Of a DNA stretch of 13,030 nt, positions 1 to 5,925 are shown one piece after another. Position numbers and translations under genes: made by a program. The stretch is from the NCBI GenBank assembly GCA_947565475.1, contig CANOGI010000033.1:1-13030 (forward strand). The letters run 5' to 3'. The notes beneath the pieces were generated by a model. It was not told the origin of the DNA and did no database searches. It saw nothing but the letters and a program-made list of their open reading frames with translations. The DNA comes from an uncultured Eubacteriaceae bacterium. Lineage in GTDB: Bacteria; Bacillota; Clostridia; Lachnospirales; CAG-274. How positions within the stretch are numbered: position 1 is the stretch's first letter; every line of letters begins with the position of its first letter.

Positions 1-116
1 TAACCGACGGCGAAAGTATTCGCCTTTGTATTCAGAGTGAGCCTGCACTCCCCTTGAATACAAGAGTAAGTCCCCACCGCTTAAAAATCAGGTAACTTTT
101 TCCGTCGGTTAAAATA
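1..116 (+). repeat. Structured interspersed repeat, copy 1 (subfamily A)
   Basis: This is a short copy of the dispersed multi-hairpin repeat. It is closed by TAACCGAC (1-8) pairing with GTCGGTTA (104-111). Inside are the hairpin GGCGAAAGTATTCGCC (9-24), a stem TTGTATTC (26-33) with GAATACAA (56-63), and a weaker 3' hairpin (about 67-98). With its closed outer stem this copy reads as a cloverleaf-like fold. The upstream hairpin found in other copies would lie outside the window. It lacks the GCAAAAC/GTTTTGC insert seen in the longest copies. Confidence 0.85.
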
Positions 117-284
117 TCTTTGTTAATTCTTTTATTGCCCGCTATAAATTGTCTGACTATATATTTCTTTCAAAACTACGAAATTACCATAATAAATCTT
201 ATAAATAGAAGCGCTGTAAATTGGTTCCTATAATTGATGTTTATGTGAAGATATTACCACAATATAAAAGATACCGCAAGAGCT

Positions 285-1634
285 TTATTTTTTATCGAGG
301 CCTCCCGCAATATTTAAAATCCAGTATCCGTAATCCCCGTCAACCGGCTGTTTGTTCTCACAGCACTTAAACTGTTTAAACCCTTGAAGACTCGCCTCAA
401 GCCTGTAATCGGAGAAATACTTGCCTGGTACCCCCAAAATATATTTTTCCTTTCCTCCCTCATAAAACCTGCCAAGTATAAGATGTCTATATTTTTTCTC
501 GGAAAAACTGACAAAAGGATTGTTTAAATAAAGCCATACTTTACCCGGCAGCATAACAAGCTCGCTTAAATCAATCCTAACCCATACAATATCTTTTTTC
601 TGACTTTGAAACGGCGTCATTTTAGCGTTATTCTCAAATATATAATCAAGAGCGTAATTTCTTTTTAAATTTTTCTCTTTTACATCTTCCATATTAATAA
701 TCTTTGATTTTTTAGATTCTTGCTTATCTTTCTCATCTTTAAGTCTTTCAATTTCTTCTATCCCTTTTTTAAATTTCTTAATTATATCATTAAAATTATC
801 CCCGACTTCTTTTAGCTCTTTAAAAGACTTGTTTCCGCTTTCCTCTTCTTCTTCAATTTCCTCACAGGCGCACGCGCAATTTTCAATATTTGAGATTTCC
901 TCGTTGGTTTTCATCTCCTCCTCATTATCTTTTTCAGCCTCGTATACATCACTTTTCTCATCGCTTCTTATTTCAGGTTCCGTTTCTTCCGCTTTCTCAT
1001 TACTTATCCCCTCGCCGTAATCCTCGTCGCTTTCCACTGAAATATCACCATATGTAGTATCTTCCTTGGCATCTTCCTCCTCAGGCTTCTGAAAATTATC
1101 CAGACTTTCAGAGTCTTTCGATTCCCCAGTAAAATTACTCTCCTTTTCTTCCTGGCTCTCAGAGATAATTTTCTCGTCCTCTCCCTCAAAAACCTCGGAA
1201 GAATTCTCGTCCTCCACCTTAAAAAATGAGAATCCCTCTTTCCATTGCACGGCACCGCCTACATAACCCGTCAATAAAGCCTTAACGGCAGTGCTCTCAA
1301 AAGGCATAATAGCCACTACATGGAAATCTTCTATTTTAAGCTTTGTGCCAAAAATATTTTCCGGGTCAAACTCTGTTTTAAGCTCGCCTTTTCCTCCCAA
1401 ATCGGCGGATATTTTACCCATATTGACGCCGATATTTCTTCCACCTTTACAGCTTATAAAAAATATACTGTAATCGCCTTTTTTCAAGCCCTGAATATAA
1501 GTGGAAAAACGACCCTTCCCAAATCTAACCTCAATTACGCATCTTCCCATAGCCTCTTTAAAATCATAAGAATACTCTGAAATTTCCTGTTTTAAAGTAA
1601 CAAACATTCTCGCATAATTTCTGGAATAAATCAT
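285..1634 (-). CDS. Two-domain acidic-linker protein, possibly with a DUF6128-like C-terminus; function unknown
   Basis: I do not know the function. The 449-residue protein has three parts. Residues about 10-135 form a compact domain with motifs MGRCVIEVRFGKGRF, FDPENIFGTKLKIEDFHVVA and LTGYVGGAVQWKEGF. Residues about 140-265 are extremely acidic (runs of E/D) and hold a CACAC cysteine cluster at 253-257. A charged, probably coiled-coil stretch follows at about 268-322. Residues 325-445 form a second domain with RHLILGRF, YILGVPGKYF and a GF..F motif. From memory this end resembles DUF6128-type proteins of Clostridia; that assignment is unverified. No signal peptide or membrane segment is visible, so it is probably cytoplasmic. 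The ATG at 1634 follows GGAGGGG by four bases. The gene stands alone on this strand, facing away from the amidase operon. Confidence 0.85.
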   Translation of the reverse strand: MIYSRNYARMFVTLKQEISEYSYDFKEAMGRCVIEVRFGKGRFSTYIQGLKKGDYSIFFISCKGGRNIGVNMGKISADLGGKGELKTEFDPENIFGTKLKIEDFHVVAIMPFESTAVKALLTGYVGGAVQWKEGFSFFKVEDENSSEVFEGEDEKIISESQEEKESNFTGESKDSESLDNFQKPEEEDAKEDTTYGDISVESDEDYGEGISNEKAEETEPEIRSDEKSDVYEAEKDNEEEMKTNEEISNIENCACACEEIEEEEESGNKSFKELKEVGDNFNDIIKKFKKGIEEIERLKDEKDKQESKKSKIINMEDVKEKNLKRNYALDYIFENNAKMTPFQSQKKDIVWVRIDLSELVMLPGKVWLYLNNPFVSFSEKKYRHLILGRFYEGGKEKYILGVPGKYFSDYRLEASLQGFKQFKCCENKQPVDGDYGYWILNIAGGLDKK

Positions 1635-1697
1635 AAAACCCCTCCATAAATATTTTTAACTGCGTTTTATTTTTTATAATTTGGGGAAATTTCCCAA

Positions 1698-1813
1698 GTT
1701 ACAGCGATTTTGCTCTTATAGTAAAGGTTATTCAGTGTAAACTTGCGCCCATACTAAATACAAGAGTAAGCCCCCCATTTAAGAAGCGGGAAATTTCCTC
1801 AGTCGCTTAAAAT
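1698..1813 (+). repeat. Structured interspersed repeat, copy 2 (degenerate, subfamily A)
   Basis: The stretch keeps the family's landmarks in order: CAGCGA near 1702, TTATTCAGTGT (about 1728-1738), CTTGCGCCC, CTAAATACAAGAG, a G/C-rich 3' hairpin region, and the terminal TCGCTTAAAAT (1803-1813). The first hairpin and the outer stem have decayed. It lies immediately upstream of the minus-strand acidic protein. Confidence 0.6.
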
Positions 1814-1895
1814 CACTGTAAAAAAAACACCTTCATTCTCTGGAAATTTATTATCTCGTATAAATTCACTTCCCCATTTTTATTTTATATTTGTA

Positions 1896-2036
1896 TATAG
1901 TGAACAAACTTAAAAAGTGAAAGAAAATATTTTACGGGCACGCAAGTTCCGCTGGTCGATAAGCGAATTGCGCGGCAATTTGCAGACCGTTCAAGTAAAA
2001 TAATTATTTTGCTTCCTTTAAAGTTTGTTCACTATA
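1896..2036. mobile_element. MITE-like foldback element A, 141 bp
   Basis: The left end TATAGTGAACAAACTT (1896-1911) is the exact reverse complement of AAGTTTGTTCACTATA (2021-2036). Further in, AATATTTTAC (about 1927-1936) pairs with GTAAAATAAT (about 1995-2004), GGTC pairs with GACC, and GCGAATTGC pairs with GCAATTTGC around a GCG loop near 1963-1983. The whole element therefore folds on itself. The outer TA on each side would suit a TA target duplication, as used by IS630/Tc1-mariner transposases; that is inference. It has no coding capacity, so it would be non-autonomous. Confidence 0.7.
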
Positions 2037-2075
2037 AAATAATTATCTTGCTTCTTTTAAAGTTTGTTCACTATA
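1998..2075 (+). repeat. Tandem duplication of a 39-bp right end of foldback element A
   Basis: Positions 1998-2036 and 2037-2075 are the same 39-bp unit, ending TTTAAAGTTTGTTCACTATA, with two differences. The second unit adds an extra terminal inverted repeat beside the element. It could come from slippage or from an aberrant excision or insertion. Confidence 0.85.
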
Positions 2076-2166
2076 AAATATAAGCTCAGCAGTTCCCTAT
2101 ATATAAATATATGATATACATAAAAAAAATATTCCGGTTTTTATTTTGACATTTCGTGTCATAACT

Positions 2167-2246
2167 TATAGTCAATATACTTGAAAATCAACAAGTCAGA
2201 TGATATAGTCAAACCACTTGTTCATTTTTCAAGTGGTTTGACTATA
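2167..2246. mobile_element. MITE-like foldback element B, 80 bp, with a perfect 17-bp inner hairpin
   Basis: The right half is a perfect inverted repeat: TATAGTCAAACCACTTG (2204-2220) and its exact complement at 2230-2246, with a 9-base loop. A related end, TATAGTCAATATACTTG (2167-2183, 14 of 17 identical), starts the element 37 bases earlier. The outer pair 2167-2183 and 2230-2246 could thus be the original ends. The ends share TATAGT.AA...ACTT with element A. Confidence 0.6.
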
Positions 2247-2346
2247 AATAATTATCCGAAGTATTGAAATACGCCATAATCAATTACAGCAATATTTTAT
2301 TCCTTTCGAGTAGAACGTCAATTTTAATATTTTTTTTGCTTTTTAG

Positions 2347-2375
2347 TTGCAACTTTCAATTAAAATTGTTAAAAT
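2347..2375 (+). promoter_or_regulatory. Probable sigma-A promoter of the amidase-cheB operon
   Basis: TTGCAA (2347-2352) lies 17 bases before TAAAAT (2370-2375), giving a transcript start near 2382 and a leader of about 90 bases. The leader contains the palindrome at 2417-2434. No other well-spaced pair was seen between the foldback elements and the start codon. Confidence 0.55.
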
Positions 2376-2473
2376 GTATTTATAAGAAAACACGGTTTAA
2401 AATATTCGTATATAGGCTTTAAAATATTTTAAAGTTTTTCGGCATAATCCGTCGCTTTAAAAAAGGAGTAAAT

Positions 2474-4381
2474 ATGTTAAAGAAAAAATTTCAAATAATA
2501 ATAGCGTTAATTTTTGCACTGCTATACCCGATAAATTGTTTTTGCGCCCCATGGATTGATATAAATATAACTTATGACGGCAAAACATCCCGCTATAACG
2601 CCGAAAACGTATATCTTTACATAAATGGAAAACGAGCTGAAAATCTCTCGATGCCGGCAATAATTTTCAACGGCTCGACTCTCGTTCCGGCGAGAGAGGT
2701 CTTTGAGCCTTTGGGCGCCAATGTCGTATGGAAAAAAGAAACAGAGGAAGTTGATATATCTTACAAAAATACGTCAATAACAATAAAGATAAATTCCGAA
2801 ACAGCCTCTGTAAACAATAATACTTACACACTTTCAATGCCGGCTAAAATAATAAATAACAAAACAATGATTCCTGTAAGGTTTATAGCCGAATCATTAG
2901 GTCTTGCCGTTGAATGGGACTCAGAAAAAAGAATAATAAATATACGTGAAAAAGCCGATAACTTAAATAATGACATTATAGCTATTGAACCTCCGAGCGT
3001 TTTGCCCGTGACAGAAGAACCCTCTACGGAAACAACGACATCTGAAGAAACAGTAACAGAAAGGGCGCCCGTAAATTTAGATTCCCCAAAATGCGACGAT
3101 GGCATATTCAAAATAAGCGCCGACGGAAAATTGGGTGATTTCGCCACAACAGATATAAAAAACAGGAAAATCTCATATCTTTTAGGTAAGACAATACCTC
3201 CCAAAGAAAAAGAATATGAGTTCGACGATTCTTACATAAAAAAAGTTACTTTTGACGAAACCATAATAAAAGGTAAAAAATTCACAAAAATAACATTAGA
3301 TTTAAAAACAAGCGGTTCGCCTGTTTCTTATATATCAAAAGATTCAAAAACATTTATAGTCGATTTTATAAACGATAAGCCCCTGTTCGATAATCTCTAC
3401 GTAACAGATTTAGATGAGGAGCCGTTGTCCTCCGACTATGATTTGAATGAAGAGCCAGACTCCGGCAATAATCAAGCGTCGGATATGTCACAAATACTTT
3501 CTGACGATAATGTGTTTTTTAAAGACGGTTATTTGTATATAAAGAAAAACTCAAACTTTAACATAAATAATATTGCGCTCACTGATAATTATCAGTATAA
3601 AGAATATATAATAAATACATATTGTGACTTATCGAATATTCTTAAAGACGGAAAATATCTAATAAACAACGAACTTATAGAAACTGTTGAGATAAAAAAC
3701 TCAAATTTTACGGAAATAAAGATAAAAGAAAAGAAAATTTTAGCATATAATATAGTTGAAAATACTGATTATATATGTATAAGTCCAATATCTCCTAAGG
3801 AAAAATACACAAAAATTGTGGTAATTGACGCGGGGCATGGAGGAAACGACCCTGGCGCCATTTCGCAAAAAAATAATATAATAGAAAAAGACCTGACTCT
3901 TTCCATAGCTAATAAAGTTGTGGATTTGCTTGAGAAAAACGATGAAATAAAAGTATACGCCGTTCGCCTTGACGATACTTTTTATACAAGACCCGAAAGA
4001 GCTGCTCTCGCCAACGAGGTAGGAGATATGTTTATCTCAATACACGCGAACTCTTTTTCCGGAGAAAAGGCAAATGGTACTGAGGTTTGGTATTATCCCC
4101 ACACAAATGACGATACAATAGGATTAAGCTGTGAGGAACTCGCTCAATGTCTGCAAAAAAATCTTATAAATAACTTAAAAAGTACCGATAGGGGTACAAA
4201 AAGTACAAACTATGACGTGCTCACCCTTACGGAAGTTCCCTCCTCTTTGTGCGAAATGGGATTTATAACTAATCCTGAGGAAGCGGAAAACCTGAAAAGT
4301 GATGAATACAAAAACTTAGCGGCGGACGCTATATATAAAGCGATAATTGAGTCGTTTGAAAAATATACCCCTCAAAGATAA
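2474..4381 (+). CDS. Exported N-acetylmuramoyl-L-alanine amidase (Amidase_3) with copper-amine-oxidase-like stalk domain
   Basis: The enzyme should cleave the amide bond between N-acetylmuramic acid and L-alanine in peptidoglycan. Residues 1-25 form a signal peptide (KKK, hydrophobic core, probable cleavage after CFCA). Residues about 45-158 are a Cu_amine_oxidN1-type stalk with two repeats (GSTLVPAREVFEPLGANVVW; KTMIPVRFIAESLGLAVEW). A Pro/Thr/Glu-rich linker covers about 170-200. Residues about 215-440 are a beta-rich region, perhaps AMIN-like in part. Residues 446-630 are Amidase_3: zinc ligands H455 (DAGHGG), E471 (IIEKDL) and H524 (SIHAN), and catalytic E594 (CEMGFITN). All key residues are present. 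The start follows AGGAG (2464-2468). The stop is 20 bases before cheB, so the two are probably co-transcribed. A wall or septum role in this cell is inferred, not shown. Confidence 0.94.
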   Translation: MLKKKFQIIIALIFALLYPINCFCAPWIDINITYDGKTSRYNAENVYLYINGKRAENLSMPAIIFNGSTLVPAREVFEPLGANVVWKKETEEVDISYKNTSITIKINSETASVNNNTYTLSMPAKIINNKTMIPVRFIAESLGLAVEWDSEKRIINIREKADNLNNDIIAIEPPSVLPVTEEPSTETTTSEETVTERAPVNLDSPKCDDGIFKISADGKLGDFATTDIKNRKISYLLGKTIPPKEKEYEFDDSYIKKVTFDETIIKGKKFTKITLDLKTSGSPVSYISKDSKTFIVDFINDKPLFDNLYVTDLDEEPLSSDYDLNEEPDSGNNQASDMSQILSDDNVFFKDGYLYIKKNSNFNINNIALTDNYQYKEYIINTYCDLSNILKDGKYLINNELIETVEIKNSNFTEIKIKEKKILAYNIVENTDYICISPISPKEKYTKIVVIDAGHGGNDPGAISQKNNIIEKDLTLSIANKVVDLLEKNDEIKVYAVRLDDTFYTRPERAALANEVGDMFISIHANSFSGEKANGTEVWYYPHTNDDTIGLSCEELAQCLQKNLINNLKSTDRGTKSTNYDVLTLTEVPSSLCEMGFITNPEEAENLKSDEYKNLAADAIYKAIIESFEKYTPQR

Positions 4382-4401
4382 TAAAAAGGAGGAAATCATA
4401 T

Positions 4402-5478
4402 ATGCTGGCACGAATTGTAATCGCTTCATATGATAAATTTCTTAAAAACGCGTTAGCGAGAGATGTGTCCGGGGCCGATAGAAGTATAAAACTGGCATTT
4501 AATATTGTTGAGGCGGCCTCTCATTTCAGCCTTACGGAACCAAATATATTAATTTATGATATAGATAGCGGAGTAAGTCCGTCAAAATATATAAGTATGA
4601 TTTTAAATAAATATTCACTTTTAATAATCCTTACAGGCTCAAATCCAAAAAAAGCCTATGATTACTACACTTTCGGAGTAAAAGACTATATAATAAAACC
4701 AGACGCGCTTAATTCCCCTGATGGAGAGGAATTTCTTGTAGCTATTAAAGAACGAGTAAAATCTTTTATAGCCAAATCAGGAAAACATCGCATAGCCCCA
4801 AAATTAACAGCGCATACCGCCTCGACAAGATTTAACCCTCATCCAGGCGGAAGACCGACGCGCCTTTTCTATAACCATCATAATAACAGCTCAAGCGATA
4901 CCTATAAAAATGATATCGTAATAGCTATAGCCTCATCCACAGGAGGTACTGAGGCTCTCGACCAAATATTAAAAGTATTGCCGCCCGACCTCCCGCCTAT
5001 TTTAATAGTACAGCATATAACAAGTTCTTTTACTAAACAATTCGCTAAAAGACTTGATAATTATTCCGCCCTTACTATAAAAGAAGCTGAGAATTATGAG
5101 CCTGTGTATCCAGGAACTGTATATATAGCTCCTGGCGACTTTCATATGACCGTCGCGAGACGAGGGGGAGAACTTATTATTAAATGCGCTGACGGGAAAA
5201 AAGTAAACGGGGTGCGTCCTTCCGCCGATATTCTTTTCAATTCCGTGGCAGAAGTTATGGGAGATAAAGCCATCGGAGTAATTTTAACGGGAATGGGTGC
5301 TGACGGAGCTAAAGGATTGAGCATAATGAAAAGCGCCGGCTCAATAAATATAGGTCAGGATGAAAGCTCATGCGTAGTATACGGAATGCCGAAAGTCGCT
5401 TATGAGCTTGGCTGTATAAACGAACAACTTCCTCTTTCAAAAATTCCTGAAAAATTAATTGAGCTGTCAAAGAAATAA
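4402..5478 (+). CDS. cheB: CheB-type protein-glutamate methylesterase with degenerate receiver domain
   Basis: CheB removes methyl groups from (or deamidates) glutamyl residues of chemoreceptors. Residues 1-120 look like a receiver domain. The phospho-acceptor Asp appears kept (D53 in LIYDID), as are T78 and K99 (IIKP). The acidic pair that binds Mg2+ in CheY-type receivers is replaced by A8-S9 in RIVIASYD, so phosphorylation may be weak or absent. After a linker (about 125-168), the esterase domain (170-355) has the full catalytic triad: S179 (ASSTGGTEA), H205 (IVQHI) and D301 (GMGADGAKGL). AAGGAGG (4386-4392) sits nine bases before the ATG. It follows the amidase by 20 bases, and no cheA, cheR, cheW, receptor or flagellar gene is in the window. 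It may act on a private substrate or report to a remote chemotaxis locus. Confidence 0.9.
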   Translation: MLARIVIASYDKFLKNALARDVSGADRSIKLAFNIVEAASHFSLTEPNILIYDIDSGVSPSKYISMILNKYSLLIILTGSNPKKAYDYYTFGVKDYIIKPDALNSPDGEEFLVAIKERVKSFIAKSGKHRIAPKLTAHTASTRFNPHPGGRPTRLFYNHHNNSSSDTYKNDIVIAIASSTGGTEALDQILKVLPPDLPPILIVQHITSSFTKQFAKRLDNYSALTIKEAENYEPVYPGTVYIAPGDFHMTVARRGGELIIKCADGKKVNGVRPSADILFNSVAEVMGDKAIGVILTGMGADGAKGLSIMKSAGSINIGQDESSCVVYGMPKVAYELGCINEQLPLSKIPEKLIELSKK

Positions 5479-5498
5479 ATATAACTTATCGTCACATA

Positions 5499-5542
5499 AA
5501 AAACACCTCATAAATTTTATAAAAATTTATGAGGTGTTTTTT
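5499..5542 (+). terminator. Rho-independent terminator of the amidase-cheB operon
   Basis: A perfect 20-bp stem (5499-5518 with 5522-5541, core ACACCTCATAAATTTT) has a three-base loop and a run of T on its 3' side. It starts 21 bases after the cheB stop. The A-run on the 5' arm means it may also act on transcripts arriving from guaB on the other strand. Confidence 0.9.
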
Positions 5543-5565
5543 ACCAGGAGATATCTGAAAACCGT

Positions 5566-5698
5566 TGTCAAAACTACTCAAATTTTTGTATAACAAAAAT
5601 TCTCGTAACCAACAGCGAAAGTATTCGCCTTTGTATTTAGAATGAGGCTGGTCGCAAAACTTCGTTTTGCTGCTATCCCCATTCGCACCAACTTAAAA
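5566..5698 (+). repeat. Structured interspersed repeat, copy 3 (subfamily A, truncated right side)
   Basis: Landmarks are the upstream hairpin (AATTTTTGT, ATA, ACAAAAATT; about 5580-5602), CTCGTAACCAACAGC, the hairpin GCGAAAGTATTCGC (5615-5628), TTTGTATTTAGAATGAG, and the inner hairpin GCAAAACTTCGTTTTGC (5654-5670). It then skips to ATTCGCACCAACTTAAAAG, a tail related to subfamily B. The right arm CTCACCCTAAATACAA and the 3' hairpin are missing. Confidence 0.85.
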
Positions 5699-5800
5699 GA
5701 CTAAAACCGTGTCAAAGGCTTAACCTAAACTTTATAACGCAAAACTTTCGCTTTGCCTAATCTCAAAAAACGAAGTTTTTCGCAAAAGTTTTTTGCTTCT

Positions 5801-5850
5801 TTTTTTCAATATGTGCCGCAAAGAAGTGCGGGCGGCACATATTGAAAAAA
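5801..5850. repeat. Perfect 19-bp inverted repeat
   Basis: 5801-5819 (TTTTTTCAATATGTGCCGC) and 5832-5850 are exact reverse complements around a 12-base loop. On either strand the T-run is on the 5' arm and the A-run on the 3' arm, the reverse of an intrinsic terminator. It lies 75 bases beyond the guaB stop. Confidence 0.85.
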
Positions 5851-5925
5851 GTTTGACAAAAAGTTCTGAGTAAAACTACGTTTCGCGTTATTTTTCATCG
5901 GACTCACGTTAAAATAATCATTCTT

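Larger units (their letters stand above)
1635..2473. other. Gene-free divergent intergenic region, 839 bp, rich in small foldback elements
   Basis: I see no credible coding sequence here. In order it holds the leader of the minus-strand acidic protein with a perfect GGGAAATTTCCC palindrome (1684-1695, possibly an operator), a degenerate structured repeat (1698-1813), a 141-bp foldback element with a 39-bp tandem duplication at its right end (1896-2075), a second foldback (2167-2246), and the promoter and leader of the amidase operon (2347-2473). The leader contains an 18-bp all-AT-rich palindrome, CTTTAAAATATTTTAAAG (2417-2434), whose role is unknown. Confidence 0.8.
5479..5925. other. Gene-free convergent region, 447 bp
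   Basis: This lies between the convergent cheB and guaB genes. It holds the cheB terminator (5499-5542), structured repeat copy 3 (5566-5698), a decayed GCAAAAC...GCTTTGC mini-hairpin (5739-5756), and a perfect 19-bp inverted repeat (5801-5850). AAACTACGTTT (5873-5883) repeats the mini-hairpin theme. No coding sequence is credible. Confidence 0.8.

Noticed and set aside
5801..5850. Rho-independent terminator for guaB
   Set aside because: The stem is perfect, but the T-run is on the 5' side and the A-run on the 3' side on both strands, opposite to what termination needs.
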